Assembly: GCF_024713945.1 (NCBI RefSeq)
Contig: NC_134680.1
Coordinates: 5,143,501-5,207,500, forward strand
Length of the DNA: 64,000 nt
Reading direction: 5' to 3'
From: Dermatophagoides farinae
Taxonomy: Eukaryota > Arthropoda > Arachnida > Sarcoptiformes > Pyroglyphidae
Part shown: positions 1 through 12,221 of the stretch, one piece after another
How positions within the stretch are numbered: the first letter of the stretch is position 1
How the letters are laid out: every line of letters begins with the position of its first letter
Translations under genes and position numbers: made by a program
Notes under the pieces: model-generated
Told to the model about the DNA's origin: nothing
The model's input: only the letters and a program-made list of their open reading frames with translations
The model's database searches: none

Positions 1-582
1 ATTTTTAAATATATGTTGTGGACCATGATGGATCCCATATAAAACCGGTTTAATTATCAATTAATTAATTTGAAGGTGATTCAGCAATGCTATTTACAAT
101 TGCTGGATTTGATGTAATTGGGCGTGATAAATTTGGTATATTCCCATTACATGGTAAAATTCTCTCAAATGTACCAAATGGAACTTGATTGGTACTAGAG
201 ATATTGCAACGACGAATATTTAAGTAGATATGAACATTTCTGAATCAATGATAATTCATTCAATGATGATTGATGAAAAAAAAAATTTTGGCCGAGAATT
301 TCAATCAATTCAAGTGTCTTGTGAAGATAGTATCAAAGTTACATGTTCGGTTTATGATTATGTGGTGAACATTTTCAATGGAATTGGTTAATTTCAAATA
401 AATTCATTCAATTTGAATCATTCAATAATAAATACAATACATCAATGTTGATATGTCAAAAAAAAATCAAAGCATGAAAAAATTCTGTAAAAACAAAAGA
501 AAATAAAGTTCCCGGGAATAACCATTGTCATTGATTTCATCATTGTCACTGATTTCATCATTTGACCCTGATTTGTAATTGT

Positions 583-1140
583 GGCTCGCGAGCCGCAGGT
601 TGCCGACCCATGGTCCAATTTAGCTAAATCATCATGCCATCAATTTGATGGTGCTGGTTTGCTTGCTGGTGCTTGGGAGTGCAAAAAATCGGACAAAAAG
701 GTAAAAAGGGCCCAGCCGGGATTTGAAATCGTTAATTGTGTGCTACAGCAAAAAAGGTTGAAAATCATTGCTCTAATCTTTTTTTTTACACAGATTTGCA
801 GCTAAATCATCAAATGCCATCAATCGTTGATGGTGCTGGTTTCTCATCTGAATCCCCAACAACAACAACAACAGCAGCAGCAGCAGCAGAATCATCAGAA
901 TTCAATTGGCCAATTCAGGGGTCGGCAATCTGCGGCTGGCGAGCCGCAATTTCCCATAGAGCCACAAGTTATTGTGAATTGTAATTGACCCATGGTCCAA
1001 ATTAATATAATCATCCAAAATGCTTGCTGGTGCTTGGGAATGCAAAAAAAGGGGAAAAGGGCCCAGCCGGGATTTGAAATCGTTGTGTGCTGCAACAAAA
1101 AAGGTTGAAAATCATTGCTCAAATCTTTTTTTTACACCGA
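583..1140. repeat. Tandem composite repeat: tRNA-Pro 3' fragments joined to hAT-like ends
   Basis: Two copies of a unit of about 355 bp lie head to tail; GCGAGCCGCA recurs near 588 and 940, and GACCCATGGTCCAA near 605 and 987. Each copy contains a minus-strand fragment of the tRNA-Pro 3' end (gggcccagccgggatttgaa, near 708 and 1059). Next to it is a minus-strand stretch reading CAATGATTTTCAACCTTTTT followed by a GCACAC-like motif, ending near 770 and 1117. That stretch resembles the terminal inverted repeats known from many hAT transposons (CAGTGGTTCTCAACC...GGCACAC). No transposase is visible. The intact tRNA-Pro follows directly at 1164. The hAT link is by resemblance to consensus ends recalled from family knowledge and needs a repeat-library search. 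Confidence 0.6.
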
Positions 1141-1163
1141 TTTGGAGCTTAATCATGCAAAAA

Positions 1164-1235
1164 GGGCCCAGCCGGGATTTGAACCCGGGACCTCTTGCAC
1201 CCAAAGCAAGAATCATACCCCTAGACCACTAGGCC
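1164..1235 (-). tRNA. tRNA-Pro (anticodon TGG), left copy
   Basis: A 72-nt cloverleaf is readable on the minus strand. Acceptor arms GGCCTAG and CTGGGCC pair with one G-U, and the discriminator base is C. The A box lies in TGGTCTAGGGGT, the anticodon stem-loop is CTTGC-TTTGGGT-GCAAG with TGG at 34-36, and the B box is GGTTCAAATCC. A run of five Ts follows the 3' end on the minus strand, a normal Pol III terminator. No intron is present. It is identical over all 72 bases to the copy at 12578-12649, which lies in the other arm of the inverted duplication. Confidence 0.95.
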
Positions 1236-1580
1236 GTTTTTATCCCCCCGGAACCGGGACCGGGTCCGAGGGCATCCAAATTCAACCAATTTAAACCAGT
1301 AGGCAGGATTGATAGCGTGAATATCTCAAAGTAAATTTTTGTTGCTGGACGAATGTACGCAAACATTCACTTGGTATTTGTATGATGTTGTGGTGATCAT
1401 GATGATGATGCTAAGAAACGGCACGGTTATAATGCAATTCTAACTAGTCTGACCGGTTACGTCGACAACAACAACAACAACAATAATAGTAAAGAAGAAG
1501 AAGAAAAAAAATACTGAGTATTTCATCAATCTGGTTAATGTTTGTTTGTTTTTTTGTTTTTTTTTTTTGAATATAAAGAA

Positions 1581-3245
1581 ATGGCATCGAATAATAAGAA
1601 TGTGATCATTATTGTGTTACCATCAATAGTTGCCATTCTTCTTTACTATACAATACGTATCCATCAATTACAATATGAACAACAGACATCCATAAAGATG
1701 ATAATCGATTCGTTAGATCGACGACCAAATGTTGATGATAATGTTGATCAAACACATAGACCATTGGCATGGATTTATGGTGAAAATGTATGTTGTAATG
1801 GTAATTTGTATGGCTGATGATTCGTTTTGTTTTTTTTTTTTTTTTTTGAATTTTTAGATGCAAGTCGGTTATCTTCATCATGTAATCGATCTGTTTCAAA
1901 AGGTTGGATTTCGTGTATGGACACGACGAGAACCACCACCGATTGATCGTTATGGTGATTGGCATGTATTATGGGCACATGAATATCCATTTACAGCCAG
2001 TTATAATCTACCGGAGTTGAAACCATTTCAAAAAGTGAACCATTTTCCCGGTTCAGGTTTCATAACAAATAAAGTTAATCTGGCCACAAGTGACCTGAAA
2101 CATATACCAAAAGCATTTACATTGCCACGTGAAAAAGATGTTTTCGTTAATTATACACGTGAAAATCCCGATAAACTCTGGGTTCAAAAAGATAATAGTC
2201 ATCGTGGAATACGTGTATTATCCATCGATAAATTGGATCTAGATAAAAAAGGAACATTCGTACAGGAATTCATTCAGAATCCACTGTTGATCGATGGAAA
2301 GTGAGTTGATTGATTTATATCGATTTATGAATTGATTTTTTTTCGTACAGAAAATTCGACATTGGTCTTTATGTGACCATTACATCATTGAATCCATTAC
2401 GTGTATACATTTATGATAACGAAGCATTACTTCGATTTTGTGCACGTCCATACACCAGCAGCGCTGGATCATTTAATGCATCCGACATAGATTCCTATGT
2501 GGTTGGTGATCAATATACACCAATCTGGCAGATACCATCATTAGCTAGTTATTACACAGATCTTAATATGAACATGAAAGCTTCATTGAATGCATACATC
2601 CGATTAGAACTGGACCGTGATCCACAACCAATTTGGACGGCCATAGAAGAATCGATTAAAACAATATTCTATGTAAAAGAAGAAGAAATGTTACGTTTAG
2701 CCAATGTATATCAGAATATGCGAAATTTCTTCGAATTAGTTCGTTTCGATTTTACTATCGATAATGATCTGAATGTTTACTTGATGGAAGCAAATATGTC
2801 ACCAAATTTAGCATCAGCAAAATATCCACCAAATCGTTTTATTTATGAACAAGTCATATATAGTTGTATGTCATTGGTGGGTATAACAAGAATTCCTGCC
2901 ACTTATGGTACATGGTCCAATAAACCTGCACAGCTATGGAATATGTATGTTCATGATAAAGATCTTGCCATTCTACCTGATATATGTTCGGATAACCAAT
3001 GTGATCCACAGAATTCAACATCTTGCCACCATGAACATTGTGATGTTTGTTATCATTGCCTTTCGGATGATATTCGTATAATATTGAAAGATGCCTATAT
3101 GGAACAAATGTCACGTTATCATAATCGTCGTTTAATACCATCAACATCGAAAGAATCACCAATCGCCATGTTAGGTCCAAATACCTATATACAGGATAAA
3201 TGGTTTATTGGTAAATGTCTTTCACATGATCAATGGTGCAATTGA
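1581..3245 (+). CDS. TTLL15: TTLL15-like tubulin tyrosine ligase-like protein, copy A
   Basis: A three-exon gene: 1581-1787, 1858-2300 and 2351-3245, with GTATGT and GTGAGT donors, T-rich acceptors and introns of 70 and 50 bp. The joined frame gives 514 residues. Residues about 10-27 form a hydrophobic N-terminal anchor, as in TTLL15-type proteins. The middle exon holds the ATP-grasp N-part, with NHFPGSGFITNK and KDNSHRGIRVL. The exon 2/3 junction rebuilds GKKFDIGLYV, a hallmark of the TTL ligase core. EANMSPNL, typical of the metal/ATP site, is in exon 3, and the C-terminus is cysteine- and histidine-rich. The family adds amino acids (tyrosine, glutamate or glycine) to tubulin tails; TTLL15 members are often catalytically uncertain, so substrate is not claimed. 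A second intact copy faces it at 10562-12221. An AATAAA lies just after the stop, near 3255. Confidence 0.85.
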
Positions 3246-3478
3246 AAATCAAACAATAAATGCATCGATCTCATCCAAATGACAGTTCATTTTTTTTTGT
3301 TTATGTTTTTCTACTGTTGTTCCATCTGGATCATCAAATCTAGATCCATTAATTGTATGAATTAAAAAAAAAATCATCCATCACTTGGTCAGTTGATTTT
3401 GTTATTTTTAGCAAAATGATTAGGATTATTATATCTTTGTAGGCGTCATGAACGTTGCCAAAAAAAAGTGAATTTCAA

Positions 3479-4102
3479 GCATGAAAAAAATAATAGCCAT
3501 GATTCAATCGTCCAAAAATCCGGTTTTTATATAAAAAAAAATCCAAAATAAACACCATGATTGGATCCACAAGATCCAAAGATTGACTTGACATGGTCTT
3601 TTTTCTCTTTTCTTGAATCCGTTTTGTTGATAAAAAAAACAGGCCTAGGTTATTGAACTAGGTGGTTTTTTAATAATAATAATTTTTTTCATGCTGAAAA
3701 TGATTCGGGATTATGGATCATCATCGTTGGCCTGTTTGAATGATAAAATTTCTCTTTTTCAAAAAAAATTTTACTTTCACTTTTGCTTTTGTTGTTGGTG
3801 TTTTAGTGTGAGCACAACCATTGTCCATTATCCAGGGCAAGAGTTCATAAATATGAATTGTTGAAAAAAAAATTGTCAAAATAAATCAGTACTTAATGTG
3901 TTTTAGCCATCATTCGATGATCAGCTGGCCAATGTAATGAACACATTTTTTATCGGAAAAATTTGAATCAAATATGGAACTTTCGTTGTGATTTATCTTT
4001 TCGGTTTTTTCTTCAGTATTTTTGTTTCACTTTGACCATCCAATTAGGTGTCAAAAAAAATTTTTTTTTTTTTTGGTTTCAAATCAAAATCAAAATTCCA
4101 CG
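3479..4102. other. Intergenic DNA between left arm and spacer gene
   Basis: About 620 bp of AT-rich sequence with A- and T-runs and no supportable ORF, RNA gene or repeat. It begins at the inner boundary of the inverted duplication and presumably contains the promoter of the secreted-protein gene at 4103. No TATA box in a convincing position was found. Confidence 0.6.
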
Positions 4103-5132
4103 ATGAAAGTTTTTGAAATGTTTGGATTCAAATGTAAGTTTCGTAATTATTCATCATTTGTTTCTAATTCTAATTAATTTGGTTAGATTTGCTTGTTACA
4201 TTCATTATATTGTATTGTTATCAGCAAACAGTGTTGGCAGCATTTCGTACATCCAGTGCACGATCATCATCCGGTGGACCACGAGCACGTTCCCGTTCTA
4301 ATCAACGTCATCGTGATTCACAAACTTGTCATCTAAAAGAAGTTGATTCTTGTCTTGATAAGATACAAACATTGACTAAAGGACCAAATCCATCTTCAAT
4401 CATAACTACATCGGATGGTCTGGATAAACTTTGTGGGTGAGTTTTCTCTTAGTTGAATAACTTTGTCCAGAATATTGCTGTGATTAAAAAAATGGCAATT
4501 TTTTCCCAATTAGAACTGTGGACGATATACTGAAATGTGTGAAAGGTTATTTTAAAAAATGTGGTACACCATTACAACGTGAAATCTATGATCTCACTAT
4601 CGAACATTTTACACGAACATTGAAAAAATTCTGTAACGAAAGTCCAGAACGTGAAAGTAAGTTGATGAATTTTTCTGTTTGAATTTTTCACCAATTTCCA
4701 CCTCCATCCATACCAACAGTTTTCCTTCAAAGTTCACCATGTATTCATGGAAAAGTATTGTCGACATCAAAATTTAAATCAACTTGTAATTCATACTATA
4801 TTGCTGCATTGGATTTTGCTGCCAATCGTACAACAGTGGATGAACGAATCGATTCGGTTTGCTGTGCACATAATACCTGGGAAGATTGTACACAAGCAAT
4901 GATTATAGAAAAATGTGGCAAAGAATCTACCGATCGTTTCCGATCATTTATGGATAAAACATTCGGCGGTATTGGCTCAATAATGTGTCCACGTGGAATA
5001 TTTCCGGCTACCGGTAAAGTATGTAAACAAGCATTACCACCGAACGGTACTCGTCCAAAGGGTAAAATTTCGGAAAATTTTCTTGGAAAATATCTCAATA
5101 GTTATCTAAGTTTTATCATTACTAATTCATAA
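4103..5132 (+). CDS. Secreted cysteine-rich protein, possibly DUF1397 / 27-kDa hemolymph glycoprotein-like
   Basis: Four exons (4103-4133, 4187-4436, 4514-4656, 4720-5132) join in phase to 278 residues. The first splice creates a good signal peptide: a short basic start MKVFEMFGFK followed by YLLVTFIILYCYQQTVLA and a likely cleavage after Ala. The mature part has an early Arg/Ser-rich stretch and then many spaced cysteines (LKCVKGYFKKCGTPLQRE, KKFCNESPERE, SVCCAHNTWEDC, EKCGKES). Length, secretion and the C-x(n)-YF-KC-TP-QRE pattern resemble arthropod hemolymph glycoproteins of the DUF1397 type, a function-unknown family; this assignment is from memory of the pattern and tentative. The gene lies wholly between the two arms and is tail to tail, 163 bp apart, with the RasGEF-like gene. 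Confidence 0.7.
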
Positions 5133-5295
5133 AGTAAATGTTATGATTCAAAATAATAATAATAATTTATTTGATGTTTAATAATTTAAATATTGCTTTC
5201 AATAATAATAATAATGAAATAAGTTAATGATATAATAAGTTACACAAGCAACATACAAATCAAAAGATGCCTAATAATGAAAATCATAATAGTCA

Positions 5296-8065
5296 TTAAT
5301 AAAATCTATCTGGTAATTCATAATCGATAAACGATTGATTTGCTTCACATTGTACAAATGTTGACCAGATTTTAGGCCGAATCAACCATCGTAGATGGCC
5401 ATCTGGCATTGTACAGATATATCGACGTCTTTGTCCAATATGTGATGGATAATCATCGAAACTGATCACTCTGGAAGTATCGTTTGAACATTTTTGTAAA
5501 AATGTTTTACATGTAGAATCGATCTGAAGATTTACTTGTAATTCATTCGATTTCGCGATTGATTTTTTCCTATTTAGATTGTCACAAGCAACGCTTGATA
5601 TTCGAACGTTTATCTGTCCTTCCACCCATTCGGCCATCGATGGTCCATCGGTAAAACGGATATTTGCATCGAATATATTCCATGCTGTTGCACAGGATAA
5701 TTGGAGTCGATTAATAATTGAATGTAAGGGTGGCAGATGTGTGAAACCGATACAGCTTAACATCGATCCAGGACGTGATAATCGACGGCAAAATAAGGAT
5801 AAAGATTGATAATCACTATTTATGAATAAATAAATTGATGATCATCATTTACATCATTATATTGCAATAAATTATCATACTTACCGATAATGGATCGGAT
5901 GTTTTTGCCGTAACGAACGCCAACAATCTTGATCGAAATATAATCTTGGTGATTGAATAGCACCGATAAGCAATTGTAGACCATGAAAATTTCGTAGCTG
6001 ACGTAATAGACAAGCTGATTCAATCAGATTGGCTAGTAATCTGATTCGATCATCATGTTGTCTCGTGTGTGTTGTCATACATAACAGATGATCACGAACA
6101 ACATTCACAACAGTATCATCGAATTTCAATAGATTGTACAGTTCAGTTTTATTGCAATCAACATTCTTGTTGTAAACAAACAAATGATGATGAAATTCAT
6201 TAATTATATTTTAGATCTACAAAAAATAGAAAAATACCTGTTTTGGAAGTACAAGATGCGTACAGATGATGAAAAAATCTCCAAACAAACGGTGACGAAA
6301 ATATTCTTGATGAAATCTCGTAACATATAATGCAAAATGAACCGATGATGAATGCTGTAACAATGATGACAATTCACGATAAACAATATTACATTCTTGT
6401 TGCCAATTGTTGATCGATGTAAATAGCCTATTAAATGATGCACTAGAGCTCAAAGATTTTGAATTTTTTTTCCTCCTCGATTGATCTACATGTGATTTGG
6501 ATGCTGATTCTGATGATGATGACGACATCCGGACGGTTGATTGTTTCAATCGATATTTGATATTGTTGATCGTCCAGAATGAATCATCAGTTTTGCATCG
6601 AGATTCTGACTTGTTTAGGTTTTGAAATTCACTTGATTTATTCAAAAAAAGATCTTCATTCGATGACCATCGTTTCAATACTTGATGTTTGTCTTTTTTT
6701 GCAGACAAATGATTGGTTAATTGATGACAGATTTGTCTAAGATGATGATTCGGATCGATTTGAATCCAATCGATTGGTTTACCCAATACGACACCGAACG
6801 ATTTTGTGTCGTTATCGAACCGATGATAAAGATTCTTCAATGCCGATAGTTCCCATATGCTTAGAAGAGCATCAGCTTCCAACATTAATCGTTGCCATGT
6901 GGTAAACGATGCTCGTCGTTCAAGTAAATCAGCTGTGAATACGGGTAAAACCAATGGAAATCGACAAATATCAAGACATTCAGTACCAAATCGATTCACG
7001 AAACGGGAACAGGATGTTTTGCTCATGGAACAAGAATCATCATCAAACATACGATTCAAGTTGAAATAAAGACACAATTCATTCCAGCATGGATATTCTA
7101 AACTTTGAACAAACGATTCACTAGCAAATGGTGGCGGATCATGATCCAATTGTATTGAATCAATCGAATGAAGACTACTGCTGACTGCTCTTTGTTCATA
7201 CAATGGTGATGACGTCCACGATACTGGTGATTCAATATGAACATCCACTGATGTTGTCGTTGTTGATGATGATGAGGATGATGGTGGTGCCAAAAAATTT
7301 AATGGTTCCGAAAAAAATGAATCTTCATCCTCTTCTTCCAGATTAATCGATTCCAAACTTCCAGGTATTTGACATTTACTTTGTTTGGATAAATCAAATG
7401 ATGATCTTTTTTGAATCAATGATGTATCCTTCACCGTTGGTTTTCGTTGCGCAGAGGATAATTGAATGAATCGATGGTGGTGATGATAATGATGAAAGAG
7501 CAACTATACCATCTTCTGTTGATGAATAAAGCGCGGTATTTCCATCAGAATTGATCGATGATGATAATGAAAACATTCCACTATCATTACGGGGAAGAAT
7601 CCTTTGTAATTTTTTTAACATTGTAGATGTTCGTGGCATGATGATGGTTGAATTGGAAATGTTCCATTGTTGATTGCCATCACCATCTCGAATACCATCA
7701 TCGATTATCAACATGGTAGGATCCAATGACGTTGTAGAAGGTGATGTTGATGATTTTAGTTCATCTACATTATACAATAAACACAACGATATTATTACCA
7801 CTATATTTATTGATTTATTAATCATATTACCATTATTGTGATGATTTAAATTTAATAGTTCAACACTTGATATGATCATATTATTGATATGATTACAGGC
7901 TGTTGTTAGAAAATTATTTGATGATGATTTTTTACACCTTCGATGTTGTTGTTGTGGTTGTTTCCTGTTCAGGTTTGAGCCATTACTATCATCATCAAAA
8001 TAATGATTTCGATTATTCACAGGAAAATGTGTTATATGTTGTCTATTCAATTGATTAATGGCCAT
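5296..8065 (-). CDS. Divergent RasGEF (CDC25-fold)-like protein; one frame break
   Basis: Read on the minus strand. A long 5' exon runs from ATG at 8065 to 6238, then come 6165-5885 and 5815-5296, with introns of 72 and 69 bp that keep phase. The C-terminal 250 residues look like the second half of a RasGEF catalytic domain: RIRLLANLIESACLLRQL, NFHGLQLLIGAIQSP, DCWRSLRQKHP, then RRLSRPGSMLSCIGF, matching the NF-GL..L.GL.SP and P-flanked loop of that fold. The canonical start of the domain is not recognisable, so activity towards Ras-type GTPases is only suggested. The N-terminal 200 residues are low complexity with a hydrophobic stretch (INIVVIISLCLLY). Between about 7394 and 7503 the reading frame changes by one base without a usable intron; removing one base would give about 875 residues. 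An indel in the assembly is the simplest reading. Confidence 0.6.
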
Positions 8066-9621
8066 GACAATCAATGATGGTTCTGTACAATGTACACCGA
8101 TTATATGTCAAACGATGATGATGGTCACATATTATATGATTAGAGATCATATAAAACAATGATGAAGAAAATGAAAAAGGATTATTATAGATTTTTTTCT
8201 CTCAATGTTTTTGTACGTGTATGCGTGTGTGTCATACAAAAAAAATGATTTTTCATATTTCATATTCGGTAATGAAAAAGAAAGGAAATGTCAATCCAAT
8301 TTGCCATAGAAAATTCAAGAGACATGAATATCAATCCGATTAGAACAATAATAAGGATTGATCGCATTCATCTTGTCAGAATGGCATTCAATTTTTAATT
8401 TGTTTGTAAAAACATTGAAATCCGGTTTCGGATGGAAAATAAATGAACTTTTTTGTTCTGATTAAAAGAAAAAAAAATATTTCAACTTACAGTGATCAAC
8501 TAATTGAAACGATTATTGAAGATTTAAATTGATTTCATAAAAAATTGTGTCACCATGTCATAGGTTAAACAAATGATGATGTCAATGATGATGATAATGA
8601 AGAATATTGAAATTAATTCCAACCATAGTAATCACAATGAATGATTCTATATATTCTATATACCATCATAGATTGGTTGTCTTGTCGTCGATAGTTGTGG
8701 CTGTCAATCATTCGAATGATTGAACAAATCATTGATTTTTATATGAACTCTGTGTGTGTGTGTCAAAATAAATGTGTGAGAGAAAACTGAGATAGAAAAA
8801 GAGAGAGAAAGAAAAAAAAGATGTGAAAAAAAAGTAAAAAGAAATTGACAAAATCATTTGGATGGCGCCAAAATCGTCTTCAATAATGTGTTTTTCATTC
8901 AAAATCCAATCACACATACAAAAACATGCATGTTGATCATTGGTTTAATTTTTTTTTTTAATATTTTCCTGAATTCCTCTAATGATGACTGTTTCATGTT
9001 TATGAAGGAAAAAAAATTTTGGCTAGTCAAATTTCTTCGGGTTCTGTTCTTATCAATCTGAATAAATAATTTTGATATAAATCATTAAGTTGATAATTGA
9101 TTAAATTGAATTCTGTCAAGTAAAGTTGATGATGATTATTTGATATGATTGATTGAACATCATCAAAAAAAAAAAAATATTTTTTTCTTTGAATAATGAT
9201 AATTATTATTTCGATTCATTTGAATTCCACATGTTTAACATTTAAAATGTGTGTAATTGCTAAACAAAACAAAAAAAAATGTACATTTGAAAAACCCATA
9301 CGCACAATACACGAATGCAATCCATTCGGTTTTATCCTGTAGAAAATAATCAGAATTTAAAAAAAAATAAAAATAAAAAGCAAAATGACAAACCTTCGTG
9401 AGAACACTGTTTTTTTTTGTTCGAAAAAACGTTTTCTAATCATACATTCCATACTAATGATGATAATGATCATTTTGTTGTTTTTTCTCCGTTATTTTTT
9501 TTTTGTATTGCTGTTCTTGATCAAGTCTTTTTTTTTGATGGATAAATCTCAAATTAAATTGATTTTAATGAAATTCTCAACTTTTTCAAATCTAATCAAA
9601 TTCTTCGAATCATCATCGTCG

Positions 9622-9656
<35 letters not shown>

Positions 9657-10316
9657 GTAATCGTCATCGTAATCGTTGATTATAACATTTTGTCACAAGA
9701 AAAAAATTTTATCATTGAAAAAGAAATGAAAACGAAATGACAAAAAAAAACTGTGAACAAAAATACAGATGCCATGGTCGAATGGATGAATAAATGATCA
9801 ATTGCCATTGATTTCAATGTCATTCCGCTACAATAACAACTACAAAGAGACAATCGAGGTAATCATCATTTATATTATTACATCGGAAATGATCATTATA
9901 TCGTCCATATCAGCAACGAAAAAAAAATACTTACACAAACTTGAAGACTAATAATTGATTGGCCATCATCGTGATGATGATGATCGTTGAAAAACATATT
10001 ATACAATGTCTTCAATATATCAAATCACATAATCGATATGTTTAGTCGACACAAAAAAAAATACTTTTTTTTGAATCAATGATCTAATTTCAAGGTAAAT
10101 TGTTTTTTTTTCTTTTATTCGATTCCGATTATGATCAAATGATTGATAATGAAAGTTTTGCGTGTTATTGACATAATGATAATGATAATGATGATGATGA
10201 TGACAAAGACCGATGATGTACATCATTTTACCTTTTCAATTTTCAAGGTCAATATAAATTGTTTGATTGATTGTAGATGTAAATGAATTTAATGATCCAA
10301 ATGGAACAACAGAAAT
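8066..10316. other. Intergenic DNA between RasGEF-like gene and right arm
   Basis: About 2.2 kb with no supportable gene. It holds the presumed promoter of the RasGEF-like gene and a TG run near 8752-8763. A mixed TCA/TCG trinucleotide array of about 60 bp lies at 9611-9670; in one frame it reads as poly-Ser, which I treat as chance. Next to the right arm, 10291-10312 is a near copy of 10459-10479 inside the arm. Confidence 0.6.
9611..9670. repeat. TCA/TCG trinucleotide microsatellite
   Basis: About 20 units of TCA and TCG alternate over 60 bp. It is of the same trinucleotide family that codes poly-Ser, poly-Asp or poly-His runs in neighbouring genes, but here it lies in intergenic DNA. Confidence 0.85.
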
Positions 10317-10561
10317 TGAAATTCACTTTTTTTTGGCGACGTTCATGACGCCTACAAAGATATAAAAATCCTAATCATTTTGCTAAAAATAACAAAATCA
10401 ACTGACCAAGTGATGGATGATTTTTTTTTAATTCATACAATTAATGGATCTAGATTTGATGATCCAGATGGAACAACAGTAGAAAAACATAAACTGTTTG
10501 TAAAAGTTTATAAAATTTGGATTATCATTTGGATGAGATCGATGCATTTATTGTTTGATTT

Positions 10562-12221
10562 TCAATTGCACCATTGATCATGTGAAAGACATTTACCAAT
10601 AAACCATTTATCCTGTATATAGGTGTTTGGACCTAACATGGCGATTGGTGATTCTTTCGATGTTGATGGTATTAAACGACGATTATGATAACGTGACATT
10701 TGTTCCATATAGGCATCTTTCAATATTATACGAATATCATCCGAAAGGCAATGATAACAAACATCACAATGTTCATGGTGGCAAGATGTTGAATTATGTG
10801 GATCACATTGGTTATCCGAACATATATCAGGTAGAATGGCAAGATCTTTATCATGAACATACATATTCCATAGCTGTGCAGGTTTATTGGACCATGTACC
10901 ATATGTGGTAGGAATTCTTGTTATGCCTACCAATGACATACAACTATATATGACTTGTTCATAAATAAAACGATTTGGTGGATATTTTGCTGATGCTAAA
11001 TTTGGTGACATATTTGCTTCCATCAAGTAAACATTCAGATCATTATCGATAGTAAAATCGAAACGAACTAATTCGAAGAAATTTCGCATATTCGGATATA
11101 CATTGGCTAAACGTAACATTTCTTCTTCTTTTACATAGAATATTGTTTTAATCGATTCTTCTATGGCCGTCCAAATTGGTTGTGGATCACGGTCCAGTTC
11201 TAATCGGATGTATGCATTCAATGAAGCTTTCATGTTCATATTAAGATCTGTGTAATAACGAGCTAATGATGGTATCTGCCAGATTGGTGTATATTGATCA
11301 CCAACAACATAGGAATCTATGTCGGATGCATTAAATGATCCAGCGCTGCTGGTGTATGGACGTGCACAAAATCGAAGTAATGCTTCGTTATCATAAATGT
11401 ATACACGTAATGGATTCAATGATGTCATGGTCACATAAAGACCAATGTCGAATTTTCTGTACGAAAAAAATCAATCAATTCATAAATCAATAAATCAATC
11501 AACTCACTTTCCATCGATCAACAGTGGATTCTGAATGAATTCCTGTACGAATGTTCCTTTTTTATCTAGATCCAATTTATCGATGGATAATACACGTATT
11601 CCACGATGACTATTATCTTTTTGAACCCAGAGTTTATCCGGATTTTCACGTGTATAATTAACGAATACATCTTTTTCACGTGGCAATGTAAATGCTTTTG
11701 GTATATGTTTCAGGTCACTTGTGGCTAGATTAACTTTATTTGTTATGAAACCTGAGCCGGGAAAATGATTCACTTTTTGAAATGGTTTCAACTCCGGCAA
11801 ATTATAACTGGCTGTAAATGGATATTCATGTGCCCATAATACATGCCAATCACCATAACGATCAATCGGTGGTGGTTCTCGTCGTGTCCACACACGAAAT
11901 CCAACCTTTTGAAACAGATCGATTACATGATGAAGATATCCGACTTGCATCTAAAAATTCAAAAAAAAAAAACAAAACGAATCATCAGCCACACAAATTA
12001 CCATTACAACATACATTTTCACCATAAATCCATGCCAATGGTCTATGTGTTTGATCAACATTATCATCAACATTTGGTCGTCGATCTAACGAATCGATTA
12101 TCATCTTTATGGATGTCTGTTGTTCATATTGCATTTGATGGATACGTATTGTATAGTAAAGAAGAATGGCAACTATTGATGGCAACACAATAATGATCAC
12201 ATTCTTATTATTCGATGCCAT
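10562..12221 (-). CDS. TTLL15: TTLL15-like tubulin tyrosine ligase-like protein, copy B
   Basis: Exons on the minus strand are 12221-12015, 11950-11508 and 11456-10562. Their sizes (207, 443, 895 nt) equal those of copy A and the 514-codon frame is intact. The middle exon protein is identical to copy A. Exon 1 differs at one residue (Leu to Met in the stem after the N-terminal anchor) and exon 3 at five: Ile/Met, Ser/Arg, Gln/Pro, Ala/Thr, Gln/His. Ligase-core motifs (KFDIGLYV, EANMSPNL) are kept in both. Introns and flanks are also duplicated. The two copies are transcribed towards each other, with their 3' ends facing the spacer genes. Nothing shows which copy is older, and both look functional. 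Confidence 0.85.

Larger units (their letters stand above)
82..3478 (+). repeat. Left arm of large inverted duplication
   Basis: This arm matches the reverse complement of 10317-13593 almost throughout. The match runs from CAGCAATGCTATTTACAATT at 82 to about GTGAATTTCAA at 3478. It carries a tRNA-Pro on the minus strand and a complete TTLL15-like gene on the plus strand, plus their introns and flanks, so it is a DNA-level duplication and not a retrocopy. Coding parts differ at only six residues in 514. The outer 500 bases or so (roughly 540-1160) are rearranged between the arms, with tandem tRNA/hAT-like fragments. At 1236-1580, between tRNA and TTLL15, I see a GC-richer tRNA leader, a CAA microsatellite near 1467-1487 and a T-tract, but no clear core promoter element. 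Confidence 0.9.

Noticed and set aside
2854-3180. Long antisense ORF over TTLL15 exon 3, also in copy B
   Set aside because: It is a shadow of a conserved coding exon; repeated only because the exon is duplicated.
9385-9660. ORF ending in a poly-Ser tail
   Set aside because: The tail is a TCA/TCG microsatellite and the rest is Phe/Ile-rich AT-rich translation.
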